Position numbers and translations under genes: made by a program. A stretch of 64,000 nucleotides of DNA from Flavobacterium erciyesense (GTDB taxonomy: Bacteria > Bacteroidota > Bacteroidia > Flavobacteriales > Flavobacteriaceae). Under the pieces are notes generated by a model. The model was not told where the DNA came from and ran no database searches. It worked only from the letters and a program-made list of their open reading frames with translations. The stretch is taken from the NCBI RefSeq assembly GCF_018069925.1, contig NZ_JAGPXB010000007.1, forward strand, positions 99,774-163,773. Direction: 5' to 3'. Shown here one piece after another: positions 16,121 through 26,981 of this stretch. The first letter of the stretch is position 1. Each line of letters starts with the position of its first letter.

Positions 16121-17209
16121 ATGACTAAAAACAAAGAAAATCCTGATCCTGCCGGAATTTATCATTTTGATAATTTCTTTAAAATATCTGCAGACTTTAT
16201 TTGTATTGCAGGATTTGACGGTTATTTTAAAAGAATTAATCCTGCCGTATCCCAAACTTTAGGATATACTGATGCAGAACTTTATGCTAGACCAATAAGT
16301 AGTTTTGTGCACGAAGCTGATTTAAAAATTACAATTGAAACCAGGGATCAGGTCTACAAAAATAAACCTCTTCTCAATTTTGAAAATCGATACCTTACTA
16401 AAAGCGGAGAGATTATTTGGTTGTCATGGACTTCAATGCCAGTGATAGAAGAAAAATTAGTGTACGCAATTGCAAAAAATATAACGCATACCAAAAAGAG
16501 AGAGGAAGAACGTGATATTTTATTAGCAAAACTGACACAAATTAATAAAGAACTCACAGTACTTTCGCATAAAATTTCACATGACTTAAAATCGCCACTA
16601 AATAATATGATGGCTATTTTCAACTTGATAGATACATCTAAAATAGATGATAGCGAAACTCTAGAATTAATAAACATCTTACAGGAAACAAGTCAAAATT
16701 TAAGAAACACACTAAATGATTCACTTGATCAACTAGTGGTTAACGAAAATTTACACCCTCACATTGAAACCGTAAATATCCCCGAAACGTTGGCGTTAGT
16801 AACAGCCTCAATCAAATCATTAGTTTTAAACTCTAAAGCTACTATTGCAACTGATTTTTCTGCTTTTGATGAAATAAATTTTAACAAAGGCTATTTGCAA
16901 AGTATTTTTTTAAATCTGCTCAGCAATGCCATTAAATACTGTCAAGTTGCTAGTGCACCCAATATTGTAATATCCACAAAATTTAATGGTGGTACCAAAC
17001 AATTAATTTTTAGCGATCAAGGAATTGGTTTTGATATGGAAAAAGTTAAAGATAAAGTTTTTGGTCTTTACGAAAAATTTCATGATAATTCAGACAGTAG
17101 TGGTATTGGATTGTATCTCGTTTACAATCATGTGAACAGCTTGGGTGGAAGTATTTCGGTTAATAGCAAACCGAATGAAGGAACCACCTTTACTATTTCA
17201 TTCAAATAA
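16121..17209 (+). CDS. PAS-domain sensor histidine kinase (orphan)
   Basis: A 362-residue kinase with no transmembrane segment, so it is probably cytoplasmic. Order of domains: PAS (residues ~15-125, with GFDGYFKRINPAVSQTLGYT), a dimerisation/HisKA helix with LSHKISHDLKSPLNNMM carrying the phosphoacceptor His154, and a HATPase domain with INLLSNAIKYC (N box), FSDQGIGFDM (G1 box) and SSGIGLYLVYNHV (G2 box). It has no response regulator next to it. The signal sensed by the PAS domain is not visible. The gene ends at a terminator shared with the converging TPR gene. Confidence 0.9.
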   Translation: MTKNKENPDPAGIYHFDNFFKISADFICIAGFDGYFKRINPAVSQTLGYTDAELYARPISSFVHEADLKITIETRDQVYKNKPLLNFENRYLTKSGEIIWLSWTSMPVIEEKLVYAIAKNITHTKKREEERDILLAKLTQINKELTVLSHKISHDLKSPLNNMMAIFNLIDTSKIDDSETLELINILQETSQNLRNTLNDSLDQLVVNENLHPHIETVNIPETLALVTASIKSLVLNSKATIATDFSAFDEINFNKGYLQSIFLNLLSNAIKYCQVASAPNIVISTKFNGGTKQLIFSDQGIGFDMEKVKDKVFGLYEKFHDNSDSSGIGLYLVYNHVNSLGGSISVNSKPNEGTTFTISFK

Positions 17210-17218
17210 TATAAAACA

Positions 17219-17254
17219 TAAAAAAGCCTGTCTCTTTCAAGACAGGCTTTTTTT
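17219..17254. terminator. Bidirectional terminator between the histidine kinase and TPR genes
   Basis: AAAAAGCCTGTCT (17221-17233) pairs with AGACAGGCTTTTT, with T runs on both strands. Confidence 0.9.
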
Positions 17255-17271
17255 GTAATTTCAAGTTTTAA

Positions 17272-18540
17272 TTACATTTTCGCTTTTAAAGCTTTTGCTT
17301 CAGCAGTCATTTCAAGTGCATTGTAAACACCTAATAAAGTTTTAGATACATCTTGATTTGTTGGATTTAATTCAACCGCTTTTGCCAAAAATGGAATCGT
17401 CGCTTTGAACATATCTTCTCTTTTCTTTTTCAATTCGTCGTAACGTTTTTGATCTTTTGTAGAAGTTCCTAATTTATTCATCTCATCAATAATCACCTTC
17501 TCATCTTCCAATTTCATGGCAGCAAGATTAATGTAAGCATTCACGTATTGAGGATTGATATCGATTACTCTTCTGTAGTATTTCTCAGCATCAACTACAT
17601 TTTTAGCATTTGCGCTAAGAACACCTAGGTTAAAAATTAGTTCGGAATCATTCGGATTCTTTTCTAAAATTTCAGAAACTAACTTTTTGTAAGTGTCATA
17701 ATCTTTAGTTTCTAGGTACAAATTAGCTTCTGTTAAAGCTAGAGATCCATCTTCTGGATTTGTTTTACGAGCCTCAGAAATTGCTTTTTTAGCCTCATCT
17801 GTTTTTCCTTTTTCAACCAAAATTAAAGCCATGTTTTTGTAGATCTCTCCTCTTTTTGAAGGTACAACCTCTGTTCTTGGCTTTTCGTGTGTACCAAGTT
17901 TTACCAAACGGTCTCTTTCTTGTGCCGTTGAAAAGAAATCCTCTGCAGATGTCAGCTTGTTAACAGCAATAAAATTGGTTGCTTTACCAGAATAGTTCAA
18001 TGTTTTCAATGTGCCGTAAAGTTCAAGTGCTTTATCGTAATCTTTAGCATTTACATAAGTTGAAGCTGCATAATACAAGTTGATTGTATCTTTTTTATCC
18101 AACAAGTAAGCATCATATAACTTTTTAGAACCCTCTGCAAATTTTTCAACTTTAGAATCTGCAATTGCACTATTGATTAATTTATATTTTATCTCAGTAA
18201 CTGATTTTATTGCTTGTGCAGAAAATTTTGATTTCCCTGAAGCCTTTTCAGCATCAATTAAATCTTGAAATGCTTTGGCAGCGGCAGAAAGACTAGCGTC
18301 TGTGTTTACATTTTTATTAGCTAAATCTAAGTATGTATTACCCTTAACGAAAAAGAATTGTGCTTTTTCAGCATCTGCTGCATTAGCAATTAATGCCTCC
18401 GCCTCAGTTAAAAATGTTGCTGCCTCTTGAGATTTACCACCCTTTAAAGCCTTTTCAGCAGCTTTAATTTGGTCTTTTTGAGCAAAAGTAGTTACTGATA
18501 TCAATAACGCTGATGCTAATACTACATATTTACTGTTCAT
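17272..18540 (-). CDS. Exported tetratricopeptide-repeat protein
   Basis: A 422-residue protein with a signal peptide (MNSKYVVLASALLISVTTFAQ) followed by a helical array of TPR-like repeats. Clear repeats are around residues 240-280 (YKNMALILVEKGKTDEAKKA), 280-310, and 315-345 (VDAEKYYRRVIDINPQYVNA). It is probably periplasmic or envelope-associated and works through protein-protein contacts. It starts 38 bases after gyrA ends, on the same strand, so it is likely a read-through partner. No enzymatic motif is visible. Confidence 0.85.
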   Translation of the reverse strand: MNSKYVVLASALLISVTTFAQKDQIKAAEKALKGGKSQEAATFLTEAEALIANAADAEKAQFFFVKGNTYLDLANKNVNTDASLSAAAKAFQDLIDAEKASGKSKFSAQAIKSVTEIKYKLINSAIADSKVEKFAEGSKKLYDAYLLDKKDTINLYYAASTYVNAKDYDKALELYGTLKTLNYSGKATNFIAVNKLTSAEDFFSTAQERDRLVKLGTHEKPRTEVVPSKRGEIYKNMALILVEKGKTDEAKKAISEARKTNPEDGSLALTEANLYLETKDYDTYKKLVSEILEKNPNDSELIFNLGVLSANAKNVVDAEKYYRRVIDINPQYVNAYINLAAMKLEDEKVIIDEMNKLGTSTKDQKRYDELKKKREDMFKATIPFLAKAVELNPTNQDVSKTLLGVYNALEMTAEAKALKAKM

Positions 18541-18578
18541 GGTATTCTAATTTAATTTATAATTGTTTTAATTTATGT

Positions 18579-21221
18579 TTATTCTTCAGATTCTTCTTCG
18601 TCTTCAAGATCTTCATCGTCCTCGATAACTTCGTCTTCGTCGTCTTCATCCTCTTCAACAACTTCTTCTTCTAGTACTTCCATAACGGGTTTTACTCTTT
18701 CAATAGCCGCTGTTTCAACGACATTTCCATCTTCATCAACAACAACCTCGGCAACATCATCTTTCATTACTTTAGTTACCGCTGCAATAGAGTCCTTGCC
18801 TTTCAAGTTGATTAATTTCACTCCTTGTGTTGCGCGTCCCATAACTCGTAAATCTTCAATTGCCATTCTGATTGTAAGTCCTGATTTGTTAATAATCATC
18901 AAATCATCAGCATCTGTAACGGCATTAATCGAAATTAATTTACCTGTTTTTTCAGTAATATTGAGTGTTTTTACACCTTTACCACCACGGTTAGTAATAC
19001 GGTAAACATCCTCTCCATCTTCGTCAACTAATTTGGTACGTTTTCCGTATCCGTTTTCAGTAACAACAAGAATTTGTGAATCGTTGATATTGTCCTTAGC
19101 AACAGTAACCATGCCAATTACTTCATCAGATTCGTCTTTTAAAGTTATTCCGCGAACTCCAGATGCTGTTCTACCCATTGGTCGTGTTTTAGTTTCCTCA
19201 AAACGAACCAATTTACCGGATTTAACCGCCAAAATAATTTGACTTTCGCCATCAGTTAATTTTGCTTCAAGTAACTCATCACCTTCCTTAATTGTGATAG
19301 CTGCCACCCCATTTACGCGTGGTTTTGAGTATTTTTCTAATGAAGTTTTCTTTACTTGACCTTGTTTTGTAACCATTATTAAGTTGTGACTATTGATATA
19401 ATCTTTGTCCTTTAGGTCTTGGGTACAAATGAAAGCTTTCACTTTGTCATCGCTTTCAATGTTCACTAAGTTTTGAATGGCTCTACCCTTAGCTGTTTTA
19501 CTTCCTTCTGGAATTTCGTAAACACGCATCCAGAAGCATTTCCCTTTTTGGGTAAAGAACATCATATATTGATGGTTTGTAGCCACAAACATGTGTTCTA
19601 AGAAATCTTGATCACGAGTTCCAGCGCTTTTTTGTCCAACTCCACCTCTATTTTGAGTTTTGTATTCTGTTAAGTTGGTACGTTTGATATATCCTGCATG
19701 CGAAATAGTAATTACTACATTTTCATCGGCAATCAAATCCTCAATACTAACGTCTCCACCAGAATATTGAATAGTAGAACGACGCTCATCACCGTACTTA
19801 TCACGGATTTCTTCAAGTTCTTCCTTAATCAAAGCCGTTCTCAAATTAACATCCGCTAATAATGCTCTTAAATGATCAATCAATTTCATGATCTCATCGT
19901 ACTCCGCTCTTAACTTGTCTTGCTCCAGACCTGTTAATTGACGCAAACGCATTTCAACAATGGCACGAGATTGAATATCAGATAACTGAAATCTCTCCAT
20001 CAATTTGTTACGAGCTTCCTCTGTATTTTTAGACGCCTTAATTAATGCAATTACTTCGTCAATATTATCTGAAGCAATAATCAAACCTTCTAAAATATGA
20101 GCTCTTTCTTCGGCTTTACGCAAATCAAATTGTGTTCTACGAATAACCACATCATGACGGTGCTCTACAAAATAATGAATCATATCTTTCAGATTCAACA
20201 TTTGCGGACGTCCTTTAACCAAAGCGATGTTGTTTACACTAAATGAAGATTGCAATTGTGTAAACTTATAAAGTGTATTCAAAACTACGTTTGGAGTAGC
20301 ATCACGTTTTAAGATGTACACAATACGCATTCCGTTTCTATCCGATTCGTCGCGAATATTGGCAATACCATCTATTTTTTTATCGTTTACCAAATCAGCA
20401 GTACGCTTAATCATGTCTGCTTTATTGACTTGGTATGGAATTTCAGTTACAATGATACACTCTCTTCCATCTACTTCTTCAAAACCAACTTTGGCACGCA
20501 TGACAATACGTCCTCTTCCTGTTTTGAAAGCTTCACGAACCCCTTCGTAACCATATATAATACCACCTGTTGGAAAATCAGGCGCTTTAATATGTGTCAT
20601 CAACTCATCAATTTCGATTTCGTTATTATCGATGTAAGCTAATGTTCCGTTGATTACTTCGGTAAGGTTGTGTGGTGGCATGTTAGTAGCCATACCTACT
20701 GCAATTCCTGTTGCTCCGTTTATCAATAAAGTCGGAACGCGTGTTGGCATTACTTTCGGTTCATATAAAGTATCGTCAAAGTTCAATTGAAAATCGACTG
20801 TTTCTTTTTCAATATCTGCCATGATTTCTTCAGAAATCTTGCGCATTCTAGCCTCTGTATAACGCATTGCTGCAGGGCTATCACCATCAACAGACCCAAA
20901 GTTACCTTGACCGTCAATTAATAAATAACGCATGCTCCATTCCTGAGCCATACGCACCATGGCATCGTATACAGAAGTATCACCGTGTGGGTGGTACTTA
21001 CCAAGAACCTCTCCTACAATTCTTGCGGATTTTTTATGGGCTTTATTTGAAAAAACTCCTAAATCATACATACCATAAAGAACTCTTCGATGTACAGGCT
21101 TTAAACCATCTCTAACATCTGGAAGCGCTCGAGATACAATTACAGACATTGAATAATCAATGTAAGCTGACTTCATTTCATCTTCTATGTTAATAGGAAT
21201 TAACTTTTCTCCTTCAGACAT
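18579..21221 (-). CDS. gyrA: DNA gyrase subunit A
   Basis: GyrA cuts and rejoins DNA in the gyrase A2B2 complex. The 880-residue protein has the catalytic Tyr121 in [10 protein letters not shown] and the quinolone-pocket sequence [10 protein letters not shown], with Thr82 and Asp86 at the E. coli Ser83/Asp87 positions. Thr82/Asp86 is the native state I know from Flavobacterium. The C-terminal pinwheel domain follows with repeats such as [14 protein letters not shown]. The last ~30 residues are an almost uninterrupted acidic tail of Glu and Asp. Such tails can tune DNA wrapping in other gyrases. The divergent clpC gene begins 256 bases away. Confidence 0.97.
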   Translation of the reverse strand: MSEGEKLIPINIEDEMKSAYIDYSMSVIVSRALPDVRDGLKPVHRRVLYGMYDLGVFSNKAHKKSARIVGEVLGKYHPHGDTSVYDAMVRMAQEWSMRYLLIDGQGNFGSVDGDSPAAMRYTEARMRKISEEIMADIEKETVDFQLNFDDTLYEPKVMPTRVPTLLINGATGIAVGMATNMPPHNLTEVINGTLAYIDNNEIEIDELMTHIKAPDFPTGGIIYGYEGVREAFKTGRGRIVMRAKVGFEEVDGRECIIVTEIPYQVNKADMIKRTADLVNDKKIDGIANIRDESDRNGMRIVYILKRDATPNVVLNTLYKFTQLQSSFSVNNIALVKGRPQMLNLKDMIHYFVEHRHDVVIRRTQFDLRKAEERAHILEGLIIASDNIDEVIALIKASKNTEEARNKLMERFQLSDIQSRAIVEMRLRQLTGLEQDKLRAEYDEIMKLIDHLRALLADVNLRTALIKEELEEIRDKYGDERRSTIQYSGGDVSIEDLIADENVVITISHAGYIKRTNLTEYKTQNRGGVGQKSAGTRDQDFLEHMFVATNHQYMMFFTQKGKCFWMRVYEIPEGSKTAKGRAIQNLVNIESDDKVKAFICTQDLKDKDYINSHNLIMVTKQGQVKKTSLEKYSKPRVNGVAAITIKEGDELLEAKLTDGESQIILAVKSGKLVRFEETKTRPMGRTASGVRGITLKDESDEVIGMVTVAKDNINDSQILVVTENGYGKRTKLVDEDGEDVYRITNRGGKGVKTLNITEKTGKLISINAVTDADDLMIINKSGLTIRMAIEDLRVMGRATQGVKLINLKGKDSIAAVTKVMKDDVAEVVVDEDGNVVETAAIERVKPVMEVLEEEVVEEDEDDEDEVIEDDEDLEDEEESEE

Positions 21222-21477
21222 AAGTTGTTATATTAAAATATTATATTAGTTTCAAAACGTGCCAAGATACACTTTTTAGATTTTTTTTTACCACTTTACA
21301 GCAACATATTTCAATGATTTATTAACAAAATCAAACCCGCTTTTAGTTGATAATTTAAGGTAAATTTAACTCTTAAATCGTAATATTTTTTGTCTCTTAG
21401 CTGACATGCGCAACAAGAGGAACGGTTTTTGTTTTTCAAATTGTAAATCATTAAATTTACGAGATTAAATATATAAT

Positions 21478-24024
21478 ATGGATGATAATTTTTCACCAAG
21501 AGTAAAAGACGTAATAACCTACAGTAAGGAAGAAGCCTTGCGCTTAGGTCACGACTTTATAGGTACTGAACATTTAATGTTAGGTATTTTGAGAGATGGC
21601 AGCGGAAAAGCAATACAAATTCTGAACAATTTAGATGTTGATTTAGACCATTTACGCCGCAAAGTAGAAATTTTAAGTCCTGCAAGCCCTACCCTAGAAA
21701 TCAATGTAGAAAAGAAAAATTTACATTTGACTAGACAAGCAGAGCGTGCCTTAAAAACCACTTTTTTAGAGGCAAAAGTATTCCAAAGTACCTCGATTAG
21801 CACCGCACATCTACTTCTGTGTATCTTAAGAAACGAGAACGATCCTACAACCAAGCTATTGAATAAGCTCAAAATAGATTATGATATAGCTAAAGAACAA
21901 TACATTAATATGACGCCAAACGACGAAGATTTCAGAGAAAATTTGCCACGCAATGAGTCTTACAACGACGATTCAGGACAAGATGACAGTTTGAAAGAAG
22001 GAACTTTCAACAATCCGACAAACAAATCCAATAAAAAGTCAAAAACTCCAGTTCTAGATAATTTTGGTCGCGATTTAACCGAAATGGCCGAAGAAGGACG
22101 ACTTGACCCTGTTGTGGGACGCGAGAAAGAAATTGAGCGCGTATCGCAAATTTTAAGCCGTCGTAAAAAAAACAATCCTTTACTTATTGGTGAGCCCGGA
22201 GTGGGAAAATCAGCAATTGCTGAAGGTTTAGCGCTCCGCATTATTCAAAAAAAGGTTTCACGTACACTTTTTAACAAACGTGTGGTAACTTTGGATTTAG
22301 CAAGTTTAGTTGCTGGAACAAAATACCGCGGGCAGTTCGAAGAGCGTATGAAAGCGGTCATGAACGAACTAGAAAAAAACGATGACATTATTTTGTTCAT
22401 TGATGAAATCCATACTATTGTTGGAGCAGGTGGTGCTACAGGCTCATTGGATGCATCTAACATGTTCAAGCCAGCTTTGGCCCGTGGAGAAATTCAATGC
22501 ATTGGGGCTACAACTTTGGATGAATACCGTCAATACATCGAAAAGGATGGCGCGTTAGAAAGACGTTTTCAAAAAATCATTGTTGAACCTACATCTGTTG
22601 AGGAAACAATTACGATTTTGAACAATATCAAAAACAAATACGAAGATCACCACAACGTAACTTTTACACCTGAAGCCATTGAGGCTTGCGTAAAACTGAC
22701 CGACAGATATATGTCTGAGCGATTTTTACCAGACAAGGCGATTGATGCTCTTGACGAAGCAGGTTCACGTGTACACATAACTAATATCGAAGTGCCTAAG
22801 CAAATCTTAGATCTAGAACGTCAGTTAGAAGAAGTTCGCGAGATGAAAAATGTAGTGGTCAAAAAACAAAAATACGAAGAGGCTGCAAAACTTAGAGATG
22901 ATGAAAAACGCATCGAAAAAGATCTTGCTATTGCTCAAGAACAGTGGGAAGAAGATGCTAAAAATAACCGTATTCAAGTAACCGAAGACAATGTTGCCGA
23001 TGTAGTTTCGATGATGAGCGGTATACCCGTAAATCGTATCGCACAAACCGAAAGTAACAAACTTGCCAAATTACCAGAGCTAATTGAAAACAAGGTTATT
23101 GGTCAAAAAGAAGCCGTTGTTAAAATAGCACGCTCTATTCAGCGTAACCGTGCAGGATTAAAAGACCCAAACAGACCAATCGGATCATTTATCTTCCTTG
23201 GCCAAACAGGAGTAGGAAAAACACAGTTAGCTAAAGTTTTAGCAAAAGAACTATTCGACTCAGAAGATGCGTTAATCCGCATTGACATGAGTGAATACAT
23301 GGAGAAATTTGCCATTTCAAGATTAGTGGGTGCGCCTCCAGGATACGTAGGCTATGAAGAAGGCGGACAACTTACTGAAAAAGTAAGAAGAAAACCTTAT
23401 TGTGTAGTATTATTAGACGAAATTGAAAAAGCACATCCTGATGTGTTCAACATGCTATTACAGGTATTAGATGACGGATTTTTAACTGACAGCTTAGGCA
23501 GAAAAATTGATTTTAAAAACACCATAATCATCATGACCTCTAATGTTGGTGCTAGACAGTTAAAAGATTTTGGTCAAGGCGTTGGATTTGGAACAGCTGC
23601 AAAAGTGGCCCAAGCAGATGACAATTCGAAAAGTATTATTGAAAATGCTTTGAAGAAAACATTTGCTCCTGAATTTTTGAACCGTATTGATGATGTTATC
23701 GTATTCAATGCACTTGAAAAGCATGATATTGATTTAATCATCGAAATCGAACTGAAAAAACTATATGCTCGTGTGGCTGAATTGGGTTACAATTTAAACC
23801 TTTCAGATACTGCAAAAGCATTTATCGCTGATAAAGGCTTTGACAAACAATTTGGTGCTAGACCACTAAAAAGAGCGATACAGAAATATGTAGAAGACAC
23901 ACTCGCCGAAGAAATAATTACTTCAAAAATTCTATTAGGCGACGAAATATTCATGGATATAGAAGAAGGAGCTCAGGAATTAACCGTAAAAGTACACAAA
24001 GCGGGCGAAGCAAGTAACTTGTAA
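21478..24024 (+). CDS. clpC: ATP-dependent Clp protease ATP-binding subunit ClpC
   Basis: ClpC is a double-AAA+ unfoldase that feeds ClpP and here is the likely partner of ClpS. The 848-residue protein begins with Clp N repeats (FSPRVKDVITYSKEEALRLG, residues ~5-24), then the first ATPase (Walker A GEPGVGKSAIAEGL, Walker B ILFIDEIHT), a UVR-like middle segment (KYEEAAKLRDDEKRIEKD, typical of ClpC rather than ClpA or ClpB) and the second ATPase (GQTGVGKTQLAKVLAKEL, then VVLLDEIEKAHPD). A terminator follows immediately. Length matches the family. No mcsA/mcsB genes are nearby. Confidence 0.96.
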   Translation: MDDNFSPRVKDVITYSKEEALRLGHDFIGTEHLMLGILRDGSGKAIQILNNLDVDLDHLRRKVEILSPASPTLEINVEKKNLHLTRQAERALKTTFLEAKVFQSTSISTAHLLLCILRNENDPTTKLLNKLKIDYDIAKEQYINMTPNDEDFRENLPRNESYNDDSGQDDSLKEGTFNNPTNKSNKKSKTPVLDNFGRDLTEMAEEGRLDPVVGREKEIERVSQILSRRKKNNPLLIGEPGVGKSAIAEGLALRIIQKKVSRTLFNKRVVTLDLASLVAGTKYRGQFEERMKAVMNELEKNDDIILFIDEIHTIVGAGGATGSLDASNMFKPALARGEIQCIGATTLDEYRQYIEKDGALERRFQKIIVEPTSVEETITILNNIKNKYEDHHNVTFTPEAIEACVKLTDRYMSERFLPDKAIDALDEAGSRVHITNIEVPKQILDLERQLEEVREMKNVVVKKQKYEEAAKLRDDEKRIEKDLAIAQEQWEEDAKNNRIQVTEDNVADVVSMMSGIPVNRIAQTESNKLAKLPELIENKVIGQKEAVVKIARSIQRNRAGLKDPNRPIGSFIFLGQTGVGKTQLAKVLAKELFDSEDALIRIDMSEYMEKFAISRLVGAPPGYVGYEEGGQLTEKVRRKPYCVVLLDEIEKAHPDVFNMLLQVLDDGFLTDSLGRKIDFKNTIIIMTSNVGARQLKDFGQGVGFGTAAKVAQADDNSKSIIENALKKTFAPEFLNRIDDVIVFNALEKHDIDLIIEIELKKLYARVAELGYNLNLSDTAKAFIADKGFDKQFGARPLKRAIQKYVEDTLAEEIITSKILLGDEIFMDIEEGAQELTVKVHKAGEASNL

Positions 24025-24043
24025 AAACCACTTTTTAATTGAT

Positions 24044-24082
24044 AATAAACCCGTTACGTTTTTATAACATAACGGGTTTATT
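24044..24082 (+). terminator. Terminator after clpC
   Basis: AATAAACCCGTTA (24044-24056) and TAACGGGTTTATT (24070-24082) pair with a loop of 13 bases. A short T-rich stretch follows. Confidence 0.75.
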
Positions 24083-24119
24083 CTTTACAGTAAACCAACA
24101 TTTTGTGAAAACAAATAGC

Positions 24120-24127
24120 TACATTTG
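24120..24127 (+). promoter_or_regulatory. Promoter -7 element for the RimB-RimK fusion gene
   Basis: TACATTTG, 30 bases before the ATG at 24158. A TTTG lies upstream at 24102-24105, but only 14 bases separate them, so a full promoter is not claimed. The in-frame TTG at 24125 is part of this element and is unlikely to be a start codon. Confidence 0.5.
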
Positions 24128-24157
24128 AATTTTAAAATAAGATTAAATCCGCAATTT

Positions 24158-25540
24158 ATGTCAGATAATAAAGTAATTTTAGGTAGCGAAGAATGGTGTT
24201 CTTTTCCAGAATTAGGCATTCCTACCATAAAAGCCCGTGTCGATTCAGGTGCTAAAACATCAGCATTGCATGCTATTAACATCGCACCCTTTATCAAAAA
24301 CGATAGCAACTGGGTAAAATTTGACATCAATCCCATTCAAAATAACTTAAAAACAGTAATTCACTGCGAAGCTCCACTAGTAGACAAACGTATTGTAAAA
24401 AGTTCAAGTGGTTTTAGAGAACACCGATATGTAATCCAAACTAATGTTCAACTTGGTAGCGGGCAATGGCCTATAGAAATGACTTTGACCAATCGTGACT
24501 CCATGGGTTTTCGTATGTTATTGGGTCGTGAAGCTATGAGCGGAAGAGTTTTAGTTGATCCTGAACAAAAATATTTACTAGGGCAGCCTTCGAGCGATAC
24601 TTTAAAAGAATTGTATAAAAATTCAGAAAAAGCAAGTTCAGGATTACGCATCGGACTTTTGGCTAGTAACCCTGAATTGTACAGCAACAAACGTATTATG
24701 GAAGCCGGCGAAATGCGAGGCCATGAAATGCACTTTTTGAACATAAAGGAGTGCTACATGAAATTGGATGCTAAAACTCCTGAAATTCACTATCGTGGTG
24801 GTAAAATTTTAAATCAATTTGACGCTATAATTCCGAGAATTAGACCAAGTATCACTTTTTACGGCTGCGCCTTGACACGTCAATTTGAAGCTTTAAAAGT
24901 ATATTGCTTGAACTCGTCTAACGCCATTACACAGTCGCGCGACAAATTATACTCATTACAATTATTACTCAATCATGGTGTAGCTATTCCTACAACTGGA
25001 TTTGCAAATTCTCCTTTGGATACTGATGATTTAATTAAAATGGTAGGTGGATCTCCTTTAATTGTAAAACTACTTGAAGGAACACAAGGAAAAGGTGTTG
25101 TTTTGGCAGAAACTAAAAAAGCGGCGGAAAGTGTTATTAACGCCTTCAAAAGTTTGAATGCTAATATTTTGGTTCAAGAGTTTATAAAAGAAGCTAATGG
25201 TAAAGATATTAGATGCTTTGTAATTGACGGAAAAGTAGTTGCTGCTATTCAACGTGAAGCAATGCCAGGAGAATTCAGAGCCAATATTCACCTTGGCGGA
25301 ACTGCATCTGTTATTAAAGTAACTCCAGAAGAAAAGAAGATCGCCATTCGTGCAACTAAAGCAATGGACTTAAAAGTGGCAGGAGTTGATATTATTCGGT
25401 CTTCAAAAGGACCATTGTTACTTGAAGTAAATTCTTCACCTGGACTAGAAGGTATTGAAGGAGCAACCAATAAAGACATTGCTGGCGAAATGATTAAGGC
25501 AATTGAAAAGAACTTCAGACAAAAAATAGAACTTAAATAA
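24158..25540 (+). CDS. rimK: RimB-RimK fusion: retropepsin-like (ATP-dependent zinc protease family) domain plus ribosomal protein S6 glutamate ligase
   Basis: A 460-residue two-domain protein. The N-terminal part (residues ~1-145) carries [17 protein letters not shown], then the retropepsin-type [13 protein letters not shown] and LLGREAM, matching the RimB/ATP-dependent zinc protease family. The C-terminal part (residues ~160-460) is an ATP-grasp ligase of RimK type, with [45 protein letters not shown] and [18 protein letters not shown]. RimK adds glutamates to the C-terminus of ribosomal protein S6, and RimB trims such tails. Here both activities would sit on one chain. I start at 24158, excluding a TTG inside the promoter. 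Confidence 0.88.
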   Translation: MSDNKVILGSEEWCSFPELGIPTIKARVDSGAKTSALHAINIAPFIKNDSNWVKFDINPIQNNLKTVIHCEAPLVDKRIVKSSSGFREHRYVIQTNVQLGSGQWPIEMTLTNRDSMGFRMLLGREAMSGRVLVDPEQKYLLGQPSSDTLKELYKNSEKASSGLRIGLLASNPELYSNKRIMEAGEMRGHEMHFLNIKECYMKLDAKTPEIHYRGGKILNQFDAIIPRIRPSITFYGCALTRQFEALKVYCLNSSNAITQSRDKLYSLQLLLNHGVAIPTTGFANSPLDTDDLIKMVGGSPLIVKLLEGTQGKGVVLAETKKAAESVINAFKSLNANILVQEFIKEANGKDIRCFVIDGKVVAAIQREAMPGEFRANIHLGGTASVIKVTPEEKKIAIRATKAMDLKVAGVDIIRSSKGPLLLEVNSSPGLEGIEGATNKDIAGEMIKAIEKNFRQKIELK

Positions 25541-25556
25541 AAAGAGTCTATCTAAA

Positions 25557-25592
25557 ACAAAAAAACCATTCTGAGAATGGTTTTTTTTATTT
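25557..25592. terminator. Bidirectional terminator between rimK and the phosphate transporter gene
   Basis: AAAACCATTC (25560-25571) and GAATGGTTTT (25575-25588) pair over a very short loop, with A and T runs on the two sides. It is placed between converging genes. Confidence 0.85.
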
Positions 25593-25604
25593 TTGATATT
25601 TTGC

Positions 25605-26951
25605 TTAGATAAAAATACGAAATAAGTAGTAGATAAGAGCTGCAAGAATTGCTGAGATTGGAATTGTCAGTACCCAAGCCCACATTAAACTTACTGTCAT
25701 ACCCCAACGAACTGCAGATACACGATTCGTTAATCCAACCCCAATAATCGATCCTGTTATTGTATGTGTTGTACTCACCGGAACTTTAAAATGCTCTGTA
25801 AAATATAAAGTTAAAGCTCCTGCAGTTTCTGCCGCTACACCTTCAAATGAAGTTACTTTTGTAATTTTAGACCCCATTGTTTTCACAATTTTCCATCCAC
25901 CACTCAAAGTACCTGCTGCAATGGCAGAGTAACATGCTAAAGGAATCCATTCTGGCATTTTGAAAACACCCTCATCATTTGGCAAAACAACATCCAACCA
26001 CTCAGGCATCATATCTTGCGAAATACCACTTGTTTGAATATACACCGTTACAGCAGCAGCAATAATTCCCATTACTTTTTGAGAATCATTTCCACCATGC
26101 CCTAAACTAAAGGCAGCAGAAGACAATAATTGCATCTTTTTTAACCATTCAGTTGATTGATGTAAGTTTAAACTACTAAAAATCAAACAAAAGGTACTAA
26201 TTGAGAGTATAATAAAAGCTACTAAAAACCATTTGATGTTATGCGTTTCGAAAACTACGCTCCAAAAATGCGAATCGAAACGAGGTTTGGCTATATCCTC
26301 ATAATATACCATTTGACTTTCTACAAACCAGATAGTTAACAAAATCACAAACCCAGTAAATATTTTTGGTCCAATTTCTCTTTTAGAGGCGTTGAGCAAC
26401 CAAATAGAAATTAAATAGGACATTAAAGCACCCAATAAAGGAGCTAAAACGATAAAAGCAATAATTACAAGTACTCCAGAAGGAAAACCTCCACTTTTGC
26501 TTGCAGTGTACCAGTTTACAGTCTCATACCAGTAGGCTGTCTCCATTTCAGCACCTGTACCAGTCGTGTAAGACGAAAAACCATGTACTGCAATAGCGTG
26601 CGCAATCGCAGCTCCAGCAAAACCACCAATTAAGGTATGGGACGAACTTGAAGGAATACCTTGCCACCATGTGAATAAATTCCAAATGATAGCGGCAATG
26701 ACTCCTGCGAGAATCACAACCAAATCAATTTCCATGGTATTGGCTGTTTTTGCAACAGTATCTGCAACACCAAAACCAAAAACCCAGTATGCCAAAAAGT
26801 TAAAAAAAGCAGCCCAAACAACGGCTTGAAAAGGTGTCAATACCTTTGTAGCAACTACTGTCGCAATCGCATTAGCAGCATCATGAAAACCATTGATGTA
26901 ATCAAAAATTAATGCTAAGACTATGATTACTATTAAAAGAGTAAATTCCAT
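25605..26951 (-). CDS. Inorganic phosphate transporter, PiT family
   Basis: A 448-residue membrane protein of the PiT family of low-affinity phosphate symporters. The two inverted signature repeats are present: DYINGFHDAANAIATVVATK near residue 17 and SLGHGGNDSQKVMGIIAAAV near residue 297. Further family sequence is GIPSSSSHTLIGGFAGAAIA and PVSTTHTITGSIIGVG. About ten transmembrane helices are predicted by eye. It follows the DUF47 gene by 30 bases, the standard PiT-DUF47 pair. The ion used (H+ or Na+) is not evident. Confidence 0.94.
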   Translation of the reverse strand: MEFTLLIVIIVLALIFDYINGFHDAANAIATVVATKVLTPFQAVVWAAFFNFLAYWVFGFGVADTVAKTANTMEIDLVVILAGVIAAIIWNLFTWWQGIPSSSSHTLIGGFAGAAIAHAIAVHGFSSYTTGTGAEMETAYWYETVNWYTASKSGGFPSGVLVIIAFIVLAPLLGALMSYLISIWLLNASKREIGPKIFTGFVILLTIWFVESQMVYYEDIAKPRFDSHFWSVVFETHNIKWFLVAFIILSISTFCLIFSSLNLHQSTEWLKKMQLLSSAAFSLGHGGNDSQKVMGIIAAAVTVYIQTSGISQDMMPEWLDVVLPNDEGVFKMPEWIPLACYSAIAAGTLSGGWKIVKTMGSKITKVTSFEGVAAETAGALTLYFTEHFKVPVSTTHTITGSIIGVGLTNRVSAVRWGMTVSLMWAWVLTIPISAILAALIYYLFRIFI

Positions 26952-26981
26952 ATTTATGATTTCAGAATAAAACGGATTGAA

